Shown: one piece after another, positions 29,843-39,854 of the stretch
How the letters are laid out: each line of letters starts with the position of its first letter
Numbering within the stretch: position 1 is the first letter of the stretch
Origin: Bin55 sp965205965
GTDB taxonomy: Bacteria; Pseudomonadota; Gammaproteobacteria; Pseudomonadales; Azotimanducaceae
Assembly (NCBI GenBank): GCA_965205965.1
Contig: CBDBHT010000008.1
Location: 930,001-994,000, forward strand
Direction: 5' to 3'
DNA length: 64,000 bases
The notes under the pieces: generated by a model
The model's database searches: none
Seen by the model: the letters and a program-made list of their open reading frames with translations, nothing else
What the model was told of the DNA's origin: nothing
Program-made: the position numbers and the translations under genes

Positions 29843-31522
29843 CAGCAATTCCCCGTATAGCCCCAACCCCGCTATAGGTATGGGCTTTGCGCATTGGCTT
29901 TCGCAATAATAAGAGCGTAGGCTTATCGTTTGAGGGTGGATGATAGGTTAATATAGAGTTACCAGACAAACGAGGTATCCAAGGATGGGTGCATTGAAGT
30001 TGCGCAAGGATGTGAGCAAGCCCGGATTGCTGCGGGTGGTTCGTGAAGTATTTGAGGGGGTCGTTGAGAAGGTTTGCGGGCGGAAGTTTTCCACCGGCGA
30101 CTGTCTGATGTCGGGTCTGGCGGTGTTTCTGGAGAAGCACGCTTCGCTGCTGCAGTTTGATTTAACGAGGCACCGGCACTCGGTGGTGGAGATGAATCTG
30201 CATCGTCTGTACGGTCTGGCGCAGGTTCCCTGCGACACGACCCTGCGCCGTCGCCTGGATCCGATCTCGCCGGTGCGGTATCGGCGGGCGTTTCAGCAGG
30301 TTCTGCAACGCGCCCAGCGCGGCAAGGCACTGCAGCGGATGTCGGCGTGGCGCGGTCATTATCTGGTAGCCGTGGATGGTACCGGCACCTTTTCCTCCCA
30401 GCGGGTTCACGGTCCGTGCTGTCTGCAGGCCCGGCACCGCAACGGTTCGACCACGTACTCCCATCAGCAGTTGTGTGCGGTGATGGTGCATCCGGATCAG
30501 CGGCAGGTGCTGCCGATGGCGATAGAAGCGGTTTGCAACGGGGATGGCTCGACGAAGAACGACTGCGAGCGGGGTGCCTGGGCCCGGCTAGTTCCGGTCC
30601 TGGCTTCGCTTTATCGGCGCATGAAGCTGATCGTGATTGCCGATGGGCTGTTCTCGCAGGGTCCCCAGATCCGGCTGCTGCAGGAGCATGGACTGCGCTT
30701 TCTGCTGGTGGCTCGGGCGGGCGACCATCCGCATCTGCAGGCTCAGCTGGATCGTTCCGATGCGCCCTGGTCTGCAGATCCCTCGCCCGAAGGGCAGGAG
30801 CGGGATCGCCAGCTGCGCGTGGTGCCGGAGGTGGAACTGAATGCTGCGAACCCCGACCTGAAGGTCCAGGTGCTGCAGAGCTCGGAGCGGCGTGGCTCCG
30901 GCGAGGATGCGCGGCGGGCGTTCACCTGGGTCACCGATCTGCCGCTCAATCCGCATAACGCCAGCGAACTGGCTCGCGCGGCTCGCAGTCGCTGGAAGAT
31001 CGAGAACGAGACCTTCAACACGCTGAAGAACGTCCAGTACCTGGAACACAACTTCGGACACGGAACCCAGCACCTGTCGGATACTTTCGCTGCGCTGATG
31101 CTGCTGGCGTTCCTGATCGACCAGCTGCTGGAAATGGCCTGCCCCGTCATGAAGCAAATCTTCGCCAAGTGCTATACCCGAACCGCGACGTGGGAACGTC
31201 TGCGCAGCAGTTTCTGTGCGGTAGCCTTCCGCAACTGGCAGGAACTGTACGGCCACGCCCTCGGGATCTACACCGCGTACCTCGCCTACGATACGTCCTG
31301 ACGGCCGACCGCCTCTCCAGCTGCTCGATGAAGAAGGGATCGGGACGTCGTCCCGAGGCCCCATGCCGCCCTGACGGTCAAGAGACCTGCATATCGATGC
31401 CCGGAACCCGTTCCAACGCACGACGACATGCCATGCAAACCGTCTGAAAACGTCGGTTCCCCGTACCGAAACATGAAAAGACCGACATCAAGCCCAAAAT
31501 GAAACTATACGGGGAATTGCTG
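29843..31522 (+). mobile_element. Complete 1.7-kb DDE element with 9-bp target duplication
   Basis: The 18-bp ends CAGCAATTCCCCGTATAG are perfectly inverted. GGGTTCCCC stands on both sides (29834-29842 and 31523-31531). It interrupts the ISNCY transposase exactly at the GVPL codons. Fragments of the same element are at 18884-19384 and 20255-20307. Confidence 0.88.
29985..31301 (+). CDS. DDE transposase (IS4-superfamily-like), intact
   Basis: 438 residues with no lesion. The catalytic core is visible as YLVAVDGTGTFSSQRVHGPC (first D), then LYRRMKLIVIADGLFSQGPQ (second D) and ARSRWKIENETFNTLKNVQY, with the glutamate in the helix typical of DDE_Tnp_1 enzymes. LQARHRNGSTTYSHQQLCAV and DGSTKNDCERGAWARL are further conserved blocks. 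I could not place it firmly in an ISfinder family; IS4-like or an unclassified group is most likely. The ATG at 29985 begins MGALKLRKDVSKPGLLRVVR and has only a weak AAGG nearby. Intact ends and gene suggest it may still move. Confidence 0.85.
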   Translation: MGALKLRKDVSKPGLLRVVREVFEGVVEKVCGRKFSTGDCLMSGLAVFLEKHASLLQFDLTRHRHSVVEMNLHRLYGLAQVPCDTTLRRRLDPISPVRYRRAFQQVLQRAQRGKALQRMSAWRGHYLVAVDGTGTFSSQRVHGPCCLQARHRNGSTTYSHQQLCAVMVHPDQRQVLPMAIEAVCNGDGSTKNDCERGAWARLVPVLASLYRRMKLIVIADGLFSQGPQIRLLQEHGLRFLLVARAGDHPHLQAQLDRSDAPWSADPSPEGQERDRQLRVVPEVELNAANPDLKVQVLQSSERRGSGEDARRAFTWVTDLPLNPHNASELARAARSRWKIENETFNTLKNVQYLEHNFGHGTQHLSDTFAALMLLAFLIDQLLEMACPVMKQIFAKCYTRTATWERLRSSFCAVAFRNWQELYGHALGIYTAYLAYDTS

Positions 31523-32369
31523 GGGTTCCCCTGACGGACGGTGCTGGAAGATCAACATCAGTTCATCCTGGGTTGGCACTTGCAGTGGCATGGCGGCGAT
31601 GTGGACGTGGCCGTTCCGCTGGTGGCGGCATGCCAGGCACAGTATCCGGAGTTGCGCGGATGCAGTTTCGACCGGGGGTTCCACAGCCCCGCCAACCAAC
31701 AGCAGCTGGCCGCGGTGCTGGAGCACGTCGCGTTGCCCGCGAAGGGGCGAGGCACGGAGGCCAGCCGAGCTCGGGAAGGTAAAGCATCGTTCGTGGCACG
31801 ACGCCGGCGGCATCCGGGCGTGGAATCGACGATCCATGCGTTGGAAAGTCATGGCTTGGACCGGGTGCGCACGCATGGCTGGGAAGGCTTCGAACGCACC
31901 GTGGGTATCTCGATCCTCGCAGCCAATCTGCACCGGCTCGGACGCTTGCTGCAGCGACGGGCGGCGCGGCGGTCCCATCGCACGCACGCACCACCCTATC
32001 GTTTGGCGGCCTAGCCGTTCCTATCCTCAATATCCATCCTTCCCGCCCCTCGGGACGGACGCCGCACGCCCCGAAAGCGAGCAGGAGAACAGCATCCGCA
32101 CTTTTGGCGCCCCGATGGGCGGATGACCCGTCGTACATCTCCTAAATCAACATGATCCCCTGAGCGGCGGATACCATCACGTGGCTTAAACCCATCGTAA
32201 AATGGGGTTTTCCCGCAGACACTAACTAAGCGTAGATTGCCATAACCCATGCTGAAACGTAAGTGTTTTTTGAAGAATCCCAACAGAACCGAATATGTTT
32301 CCGTATATCAACCGGTTACACGACATCCTCAAAGACCAGAATCCCTTTCCGCTAATCCGAATGCCATTG

Positions 32370-33257
32370 TTCAGCCAGCGTGGCCGCATATCCCGGACGC
32401 CCCTTCCAGAACACCCACCGGAACATGCACAGTACGACCACCAGCGTGTTCAGCACGCGCCGCTGCCGGCGACCTGCAGGACCCCCAATCGATCCCGACC
32501 CTTCGGCGTGAACCAGCCCAGATGACTACACAGGGTGGACGCCAACTCATGGCGGCTCAGTGCCGAAAACCGTGCCACCGTCTTCTGAAGGTCCACCATC
32601 CAACGGCGGGTCAGTCGCGTGCCACCCAAGGTGGTCGACTTCAAGTTCTCGATTCGGAAATCCATCACGTTGGCACCAGAGACCATCTAACCCAGCGTAG
32701 ATTGCCATAACCCATGCCAAAACGCAAGTGTTTTTTTGAAGAACCCCCAAAAAATCGAATATGTTTCCGTATATCAACCGGTTACACGACATCCTCAAAG
32801 ACCGGGATCCCTTTCCGTTCACCCGCATGCCATCGCAGCCACCGGGGGCGAGACCTCCCGACAGTCGGGGAGCGTTCGGGCCTCGTCAAGACCAGGACCC
32901 AAGGGCGTGCGATAGGAGCGTCCGCCGCGCATGCTCACCTGCATGGCTCATCATCCAGTCGACAACAGCATCTTGCACGGGATGCGCCGCTTTGCACGCC
33001 GGTCGTGGCGGTCCGCAAAACGGACCCAGGCGCATGCTACACGTCCGCACTGCTTCCGCCAGCATCGCACCCAGCACCGAACGCGCCCCGCTTCCGTCCG
33101 ACCCGAACGCACCCCTTTCGCCATCCAACGCACCCATCCGTCCGAACGCACCCCGCTACCATCCCCTTCCCCCCGGCAAAGCCCAACCAACTTCGTGGTA
33201 TCAACAACTTACACGCACATACATCGCACCCAAGCCATCCATTATGAGAAATAAGGG
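32370..33257 (-). mobile_element. Left half of an IS1380-type chimeric element
   Basis: Read leftward from 33257 it has the end CCCTTATTTCTCATAATGG, the degenerate transposase N-terminus, and the captured DruA-IS4 front (MDFRIENLKSTTLGGTRLT). It then breaks off at the end of the DruA-IS4 element at 32369. The IS1380 transposase is missing. CTAG (33258-33261) separates it from the next element. Confidence 0.7.
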
Positions 33258-34825
33258 CTAGCCCGGATTTCTCATAACCAAGTCGAAAATGATGTTTTTC
33301 ACGGGATGCGTGGGGTACGGGGCATGGAATGTCGCGTCGCGAGTTTGAAAAGGCTTCGGAGGGCGGGGATGCGTGTGTTTTCCCCGCCTTTTTGCGGGCG
33401 GGACGGCGAATCGCTGAGCATCCGGGCGCGGGGAGGTCGGCGCGCTCCGCCGCCAGCGTCATGCACCCGGTTGCACCGGGCTTTTACGTTGGTGCCAGGC
33501 TGGCCCAGATCAAGCGGAAATCCTTCCAGTACGGGAAGGCGGACCGGACCCGAACGCCAGATGGATCCGCCGCGTGGACACCGTCACGCGCACCGGGATC
33601 TGGAACATGCACTTGCGCAGCGTCGATGGACGGCTCCGGCGCAGCATGGCGGATACCGGAAGGTTCTCGAGCCGGCGCTTCATCATGCAATGAAGGGCAT
33701 GGGCCAGTGCGCTCATCCGGAGCCGGAGTGCGTTGACGTTCCAGAGGCTGCTGGAGCATCGGTCCAGGAACAGATCGTTCTTCTGTTCCTTGATCCAGTT
33801 TTCGGCCTCACCCCGGTCGCAGTACATCTCTTCGTAGACCGTTGGCGCGTCGGGCTTCTGGAGCGAGGTGACGACGAAGCGACTGTTGTACCGGGCTTCG
33901 CCGACCGTCGCACATGGGCCTTCCACGCCGGCCTCCGGTCCGCCGTCGGCCTTGCCGGCCGGTTCCCCGTCCGCGTTGCCGACCGGTTGTCCCGGCAGCC
34001 ATTCGGCCTTGGCGATCACGCGGCGTTCGCGGCTCCAGCTGTCGCGCGTGCGATAGTCGAAGCTCTGGTAGCCGCGGACCGCTTGCTGCGCATAGTCCGG
34101 ATCCCGCTTCAACCGGTCCCGCAGATCGTCCATCAACGGCTGGACCCGGTCTTTCAGCCGATCATTGCGCGGCAGTCCCAGCACGTAATCCACGCCCCGC
34201 GCCTCGCACCACGTCATCAACTCGTCGCGGCAGTAGGCCCCGTCGGCGCGGATCAGGATCGGCACCTGCGGAAATCGCTTCCGCAGCCGGTCCACGAGCG
34301 GCGCGACCGTCTCCACCACGCCCGCCGCCACATCGCTGCTTGACGTGCGCAGTTCCGTCCGCACCGGCCAGCCGTTGCAGAACACCAGCCGCGGCAGGTA
34401 GCAGTATTCATGGTAGTACCCGTGATAGAACCGGTGCTCCTGCCGGCCGTGCAGTTCCACGTCCGTGGCATCGATGTCCAGCACCAGCCGCTTCGGCATC
34501 TGGCCCCGCTCGCCCCACACCAGGTACAGCTCCACGAGCAGCTCGTCGAGCGCATCGAAATCCACGATGATCTGGCGCGCTTTCGCCGGGTCCCGCCCGT
34601 TCGCCGACAGCTCCATCCGGTTCAGCGTGCTTTTGCCGGCCAGCGGCTCGCAGTCCGAACGCGCACACTCCACCCGCCCCATGGCCGTGGACAGAGCCCG
34701 GTCCCGCCGCAGCTCGTCGTGATCGTTCACATCTTCGTAGCCTAGCGCGAGACCCAAAATCCGCTGCCCCAGCAACGCCACCAGCGGATGCGCCACCTTG
34801 GACGGGTCCTTGCAATTGGACATAC

Positions 34826-34854
34826 TTGACAAGAGAGGGGGTGATGTTTACTAT
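34826..34854 (+). promoter_or_regulatory. Candidate promoter of the DruA-Tn5 transposase gene
   Basis: A perfect TTGACA (34826-34831) is followed after 17 bases by TACTAT (34849-34854). Initiation would fall at or very near the ATG at 34861, giving an almost leaderless message. That would keep expression low. The promoter lies inside the element's end, so transposase binding there could repress it. Confidence 0.4.
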
Positions 34855-34860
34855 ATTTGC

Positions 34861-37122
34861 ATGCAATTGGGTCTGAGACATTTTGGCGAGGCTTCGCTGG
34901 CTTGGTTCAAGGAGAAGTCGAGGGATCCGTCGGCGACTCGGTGGTCCCTGGCTCGGGGGATTTGCGAGCGTGAAGACTGGCGGAATCGTCAGGGGGAGTG
35001 GTGCATCGCGTCGGCCTGCAAGGCGTTGCCGCAACTGGCGGCGCATCTGGGGGTGGCGTTGCCGGCGGCGCGTCCGGTGGCATCGGTCCGGGCACCGGCT
35101 TCGGACTATCCGGACCTGGCGTTGGACTGTGCGCTGGAGGCATTGGGCGAGGTCTCGGTGCGACGTGTGGCGGCGAAGGACGTGGGGGCGTTTCGTCGCC
35201 TGCTGCACACGCATCATCCACGGGGATGGGATCGCAGTCCGGGTGCTGCGCTGAACTGCTGGATTGTCTCGAGCCGCCAGGGTCGCCTGGGCGGGGTGAG
35301 ATGGTCGGCGGCGAGCTGGCACCAGGCCTGTCGGGATCGCTGGATCGGCTGGTCGGAAGCCGCGCGGGTCGCACATTTGCAGGCGGTGGTTCGGCAGTCG
35401 CGGTTTTTGATTCTTCCCGGGGTACGGGTACCGAACCTGGCTTCCCATGTGCTCGCGAAGGCGTCGAAGGTGCTCGCGGCGGAGTGGCGGCGAGCGCGTG
35501 GAACGGCACCGCTTCTGGAGTATACTTACGTGGATCCGTCCCGCGCCGGGACGTGCTATCGGGCGGCGGGCTGGCAGCGTTGCGCGGGGCGCACCTCCGG
35601 TCGTCCTCCGGGCGGGCGCCGGACGTCTCCGAAGGCGGTCTGGATGCATCCGCTGTCGCGGCATTGGCGACGAGAGTTGTGCGCGGAATCCGGGGCTCGG
35701 CTGCCAATGTGGAGCGGATCCCGGCATTGGCCGATACAGGCGGACTGGGCCGATCGGGAATATGGCGCACGCACGCTGGGCGATGCGCGCCTGCGGCGGC
35801 GGCTGGTGGACATGGGGCGCGCCTGGGCCGATCGTCCGGGCTTGTCCTTGCCGCAGGTGTTTGCCGCCCCGGCACAGCAGAAAGGAGCCTATCGCTTGTT
35901 GTCGAATTCGCGTGTCACGGAGGAGCATGTGCTGGACGCACATCGCCAGTCCACGGTGGATCGCTGCCGTCTGGAACCGGTGGTGCTGGCGGTGCAGGAC
36001 ACCACCATGCTGAACTATTCGGGGCTGGCGACCAGCGAGGGGCTGGCGGAATTGGGAGGCGGCGGAAAGGGCGTGCAGGGTCTGCCCGTGCATCTCACGC
36101 TGGCCGTCACGCCGACGGGGCGACCGCTGGGCGTGCTGGAAATGGATACCCGCTTCCGGCCGCCGGCGCCGGAGAAAGCGGAGACCTCGGAGCGCACACG
36201 CTGGTTGGCGGGTCTGGACTGTGCCGCGGAACTGGCCAAGTCCTGTCCCGATACTCGCGTGATCGCCGTGTGCGACCGGGAAGCCGACATGTTCTCGATG
36301 CTGGAACGCGCCGCAGGATTGGACGTGGAACTGCTGTTCCGCTCCTCCCGCGGTGCCAAGCGCACGGCACGGACGGAGGCCGAAGATCCTCCGGCAGACC
36401 TGTGGGAACGGCTGGCATCGCAACCGGTGTCCTCGATCCTCGAACTCGATCTTCCTGCCTCGGGCGGTGCCCGGGCGCGAGCCGCCCGCACCGCCCGACT
36501 GGAGGTGCGAAGCCTCCGGGCCGACCTCTTGCCCCCGCGCCGGTGCAAGGAACGCCCGCCACAGACCGTGCACGCCGTCTCAGCCACGGAAATCCATCCC
36601 CCTGCCGACACGTCTCCCCTGCACTGGGTGCTGCTGTCCACCCGCCCGTTCCAGGATGCCCAAGAGGCCGTCCAGGCACTGGAACGGTATCGCCGACGCT
36701 GGGTCATCGAAGAATATTTCAAGGTGCTCAAGAGCGGTGCCCGCATCGAAGAGCGCCGCCTCGATCACGCGGACGACCTGCGCAAATGCCTGGCCTTCGA
36801 CGCCATCACCGCCTGGCGGGTGTTCGACCTCGATCGACTCGCACGGGCAGAACCGGACCGCCCCGCAATCCGGGTGCTGACCCGGGAAGAAATCGAGACC
36901 CTGAACCTGCTCCTCGAAGACCTCGGATCCCACGCCCGGAAACATCAAACTCCGGATCCCGAACGCCAAACCATTCGCCAAACCGTGATCAATATTGGAA
37001 GACTCGCTGGGTTCCAGCCTTCCAAAAGATACCCCCTGCCCGGAAACATCAAACTCTGGCAGGGATACGTGCTGCTCAAACCCGCCGTGCGAATCTACCT
37101 CCTCATGAAACAGAAGGAATGA
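34861..37122 (+). CDS. DruA (DUF4338)-Tn5 transposase fusion, intact, 753 residues
   Basis: One unbroken frame joins two domains. Residues about 25-290 are DruA-like: a helical leader (TRWSLARGICEREDWRNRQG), then RFLILPGVRVPNLASHVLAK from residue 181, LEYTYVDPSRAGTCYRAAGW around residue 230, and CAGRTSGR. From about residue 293 a Tn5-type transposase follows: DNA-binding part WADREYGARTLGDARLRRRL, then catalytic Asp380 in LAVQDTTMLNYSG, Asp472 in VIAVCDREADMFSML and Glu617 in YRRRWVIEEYFKVLKSGARI, with the Y(2)R(3)E(6)K signature complete. The C-terminal dimerisation-like region ends LLKPAVRIYLLMKQKE. The ATG at 34861 is the first good start in the element; an upstream frame would begin in the host gene. 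Tn5 chemistry is known. What DruA adds is unknown; DNA binding or end or target choice is my inference. Confidence 0.85.
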   Translation: MQLGLRHFGEASLAWFKEKSRDPSATRWSLARGICEREDWRNRQGEWCIASACKALPQLAAHLGVALPAARPVASVRAPASDYPDLALDCALEALGEVSVRRVAAKDVGAFRRLLHTHHPRGWDRSPGAALNCWIVSSRQGRLGGVRWSAASWHQACRDRWIGWSEAARVAHLQAVVRQSRFLILPGVRVPNLASHVLAKASKVLAAEWRRARGTAPLLEYTYVDPSRAGTCYRAAGWQRCAGRTSGRPPGGRRTSPKAVWMHPLSRHWRRELCAESGARLPMWSGSRHWPIQADWADREYGARTLGDARLRRRLVDMGRAWADRPGLSLPQVFAAPAQQKGAYRLLSNSRVTEEHVLDAHRQSTVDRCRLEPVVLAVQDTTMLNYSGLATSEGLAELGGGGKGVQGLPVHLTLAVTPTGRPLGVLEMDTRFRPPAPEKAETSERTRWLAGLDCAAELAKSCPDTRVIAVCDREADMFSMLERAAGLDVELLFRSSRGAKRTARTEAEDPPADLWERLASQPVSSILELDLPASGGARARAARTARLEVRSLRADLLPPRRCKERPPQTVHAVSATEIHPPADTSPLHWVLLSTRPFQDAQEAVQALERYRRRWVIEEYFKVLKSGARIEERRLDHADDLRKCLAFDAITAWRVFDLDRLARAEPDRPAIRVLTREEIETLNLLLEDLGSHARKHQTPDPERQTIRQTVINIGRLAGFQPSKRYPLPGNIKLWQGYVLLKPAVRIYLLMKQKE

Positions 37123-38346
37123 ATTCACATCGTCATGTGTGTCCAATTGCAAGGGACGGGTCCCGGTGGTCCGTGAACCATGCCGAGGCGCGCTCGAACA
37201 GCTGGACCTGCTCGGCCAGCATCAGCAGCAGTGCCGAGCCCCCGTTGGAACTCAGCTCGCCTCCACTGCAGTCCACCTCCATCCGCCCCGGACGGACCCC
37301 TTTCGCCATCCGACGCACCAACCGGTCCGCGCCGCGCTTTTGCTTGCTCTTCATCCCGTGACCTCCTCCATCCGGCCCCATCGGCCGCGTTGCGCCCACC
37401 CTTCGGCCAGCGTGGCCGCATGTCCCGGACGCCCCTTCCAGAACACCCACCGGGACATGCACAGTACGACCACCAGCGTGTTCAGCACGCGCCGCCGCCG
37501 CTGCCAGAGCCGGACCAAAGCATCCTCCGGGGCCAAGACGGCTGCCGGCGACCTGCAGGACCCCAATCGATCCCGACCCTTCGGCGTGAACCAGCCCAGA
37601 TGACTACACAGGGTGGACGACAGGGTGGACGCCAACTCATGGCGGATCAGTGCCGGAAACCGTGCCACCGTCTTCTGAAGGTCCACCATCCAACGGCGGG
37701 TCAGCCGCGTGCCACCCAAGGTGGTCGACTTCAAGTTCTCGATTCGGAAATCCATCACGTTGGCACCAGAGACTATCTAACCAAGCGTAGATTGCCATAA
37801 CCCATGCCAAAACGCAAGTGTTTTTTTGAAGAACCCCCAAAACATCGAATATGTTCCCGTATATCAACCGGTGACACGACATCCTCAAAGACCGGGATCC
37901 CTTTCCGTTCATCCGCATGCCATCGCAGCCACCGGGGGCGAAACCTCCCGACAGTCGGGGAGCGTTCGGGTCTCGTCAAGACCAGGACCCAAGGGCGTGC
38001 GATAGGGGCGTTCGCCGCATGCTCACCCACATGGCTCATCATCCAGTCGACAACAGCATCTTGCACGGGATGCGCCGCTTTGCACGCCGGTCGTGGCGGT
38101 CCGCAAAACGGGCCCAAGCGCATGCTACACGTCCGCACCGCTTCCGCCAGCATCGCACTCAGCACCGCACGCGCCCCGCTTCCGTCCGACCCGAACGCAC
38201 CCCTTTCGCCATCCAACGCACCCATCCGTCCGAACGCACCCCGCTACCATCCCCTTCCCCCCGGCAAAGCCCAACCAACTTCGTGGTATCCACAACTTAC
38301 ACGCACATACATCGCACCCAAGCCATCCATTATGAGAAATAAGGGC

Positions 38347-39544
38347 TAGTAGGCCATCACTTTTGTATTGACGGGTAAGGTGATTTCAGTTTGATCCGTG
38401 CGTCGGCGGTCGTGAATCGCCAGTCCACTCGCACGGCTTCGCGGTTCCTTCGCTGCTGCCAAGCATCGACTTCACGGCGTAGGGTTTCGCGGTCGGGCAG
38501 ACGACGGTTCAGGCATTGGCCGGCCATCGCACCGATCTCGATCTCGGCCATGTTCAGCCAGCTGCCGTGCTTGGGCGTGTAGTGGATCTCCAGACGCTCG
38601 GCGATGCGCCGCGCCTCGGCCGGCTCGAACGCCTCGTAGAACGAAGCCGAAGCATGCGTGTTGAAGTTGTCCATGACCAGCACGATACGCTTATCCGGGT
38701 AGTCCTCGTCCACCAACCGTTGGATCTGCCGTGCCCAGTCAACTTTCGTGCGTCGCTTCGTCACGTCCACGCGTCGCCAACCTTCCGTGGCGCGAACAGC
38801 ATCAACAGGTGCTCACGCCGTTACGTTCGTACTCATAGTCGTACGTCTCGGGTGCTCCGGGTTTGGCCGGGCGCGGAACCCGCGCTTCCTTCACCTGCTG
38901 CCGATGGGTCTCGTCCATGCACACCAGCACCTCATCATCCCGGTATTCCCGATGATACACCTCCAGGATGTCCTCCATGGCGTACGCAAACTGCGCATCC
39001 GACTTCGGGGGAATGCACCAGCATCGCTTCAACCACGGTTTAAGGTCGTTTTTTTTAGCGTACGACGAACCATCTCCCGACTCACGCCATCCACGATCTC
39101 ACACGCCACCAAGCGATCCGCGAGCAAGCGCAACGACCACCGCGCGTAGCCCTCCGGGCGATCGCCGCAGGCGATCGCCACCAACCGAGCTTCCGCCTCC
39201 CCATCCAGGACCTTCGCCCGCCGGTTCAACTGCTCCTTCCGGTTCAGTGCCGCTTCCAGTCCCTCCTCCACACAACGCCGGCGCACTCGCGCCACCGTCG
39301 CTACGCCAATATCCAGGGCCTCCGCAATCGCACCGTCCGTCCGTCCGCCATCCTCCCGACATTCATCACACTGCAACAGAATACGCCCATGCGTCTGCTT
39401 CCGGGCCGATACCCGACCCTTCGTCGTCAGTGCCTTCAACTCTTCACGTTCTTCCGCCGTCAACTTCACCTGATACCTCTTGATCGTCATCCAGAACTCT
39501 CCTTGTTCATCGGGACATCCGAGAACACCCATCATACCCTACTA
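38347..39544 (-). mobile_element. IS630-family element of a second type
   Basis: The ends are TAGTAGGCCATCA and, inward from the right, TAGTAGGGTATGA, each starting with the TA duplication. Its left TA is part of the CTAG duplicated by IS1380 copy I, so the two elements abut. Confidence 0.8.
38357..39490 (-). pseudogene. IS630 transposase, two-frame with extra lesions
   Basis: The first frame starts MTIKRYQVKLTAEEREELKA behind AAGGAG and carries an N-terminal HTH (DGAIAEALDIGVATVARVRR). It reaches a run of eight A (39049-39056 on the plus strand as T) and stops shortly after. One extra A would join it to the second frame: LKPWLKRCWCIPPKSDAQFA and LVCMDETHRQQVKEA (first D). Two more frame changes near 38780-38810 follow. 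The last part reads IVLVMDNFNTHASASFYEAF (second D) and TPKHGSWLNMAEIEIGAMAG (E). The A-run shift may be programmed; the later two are damage. Confidence 0.82.
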
Positions 39545-39854
39545 ACCTATCAATCCAATGGAGGTGGTCTACTAGGAACAACGGACCATTATTCGGGCTC
39601 GTTAGCGGTGATGTCCGAGTGATGAGCGCGTTGAGTGCCATATACGAGAGAGTGAGTGTCGTATGCTAGGTGAAATGGATGCGTGTACGCATGTTTGAAT
39701 CTGACGTTTGAATAGGTCAGGGTCAGATTTGGTAGAGATACACATATGACGATTGATAGTCAGTTTCGGATTGTATGTTGGTAAAAATTGATAGCGAACG
39801 AAGTGAACGATCGAGAGTCAAAACACATAGTCGCTGGATTAGAGCAATGGGTTG
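39545..39854. other. Spacer, no gene seen
   Basis: AT-rich host sequence between an IS630 element and the DUF6491-type gene. No frame, RNA gene or IS end is supported. Confidence 0.4.

Larger units (their letters stand above)
28857..32014 (+). pseudogene. ISNCY-type transposase, interrupted
   Basis: The 5' part begins MRRFEHALRLDETPIGEIRI and has MTLWRVLVMAVLKQGLDCDY. A stop and a 14-bp tandem duplication (near 29219-29246) break the frame. Later parts read VDSFVVETDVHYPTDVNLLW, with the first catalytic region, and FSLFEPHTRWIMKGKAG. The DDE element then interrupts it. The gene resumes at 31532 with VLEDQHQFILGWHLQW, GCSFDRGFHSPANQQQLAAV, PGVESTIHALESHGLDRVRT and a stop at 32014. The order and motifs are those of ISNCY-group transposases. 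It is dead because of the shift, the duplication and the insertion. Confidence 0.82.
28684..32223 (+). mobile_element. ISNCY-type element interrupted by a 1.7-kb DDE element
   Basis: The ends are AGTGTCTGTGCGAAAACCC and, inverted, AGTGTCTGCGGGAAAACCC. AACT flanks both sides, and joining the flanks restores the sequence ATCTAACTAAGCG found in other copies of the host element. It sits upstream of the DruA gene of the DruA-IS4 element. Confidence 0.8.
26303..32369 (-). mobile_element. DruA-IS4 element, copy 1, interrupted by ISNCY
   Basis: The ends are inverted: CAATGGCATTCGTTTAG at the left and, read inward from the right, CAATGGCATTCGGATTAGC. Within lie the DruA-transposase gene (leftward) and a 3.5-kb ISNCY insertion (28684-32223). 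Without that insertion it is about 2.5 kb. The flanks show no convincing target duplication, so at least one side is rearranged. Confidence 0.75.
34809..37153 (+). mobile_element. DruA-Tn5 element, complete, 2345 bp
   Basis: The 14-bp ends CTTGCAATTGGACA are perfectly inverted. The 9-bp sequence GGACGGGTC stands on both sides (34800-34808 and 37154-37162). Removing element and one duplication restores the IS1380 transposase sequence seen in copies II and III. A 9-bp duplication is what Tn5-type enzymes make. It holds one gene. Confidence 0.92.
33510..37355 (-). pseudogene. IS1380-family transposase, interrupted
   Basis: The start is at 37355 (MKSKQKRGADRLVRRMAKGV). The gene is cut after about 65 codons by the DruA-Tn5 element (34809-37153) and resumes with DPSKVAHPLVALLGQRILGL. 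Catalytic regions LVLDIDATDVELHG, VPILIRADGAYCRDEL and CDRGEAENWIKEQ are intact. A five-base insertion near 33545 shifts the last 20 or so codons. It would be functional neither way. Confidence 0.85.
33262..38345 (-). mobile_element. IS1380-type chimeric element I, interrupted by a DruA-Tn5 element
   Basis: The ends are CCCGGATTTCTCATAACC (left) and, inward from the right, CCCTTATTTCTCATAATGG. CTAG flanks both sides (33258-33261 and 38346-38349). Without the 2.35-kb insertion it is about 2.73 kb, like copies II and III. Confidence 0.88.

Noticed and set aside
34408..36573. A 721-codon open frame antisense to the DruA-Tn5 gene, and a 787-codon frame on the same strand at 34998-37361
   Set aside because: Both are out-of-frame shadows of a GC-rich gene. 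Their compositions are rich in Arg, Pro, Gly and Ala without any domain, and they cross the element boundary.
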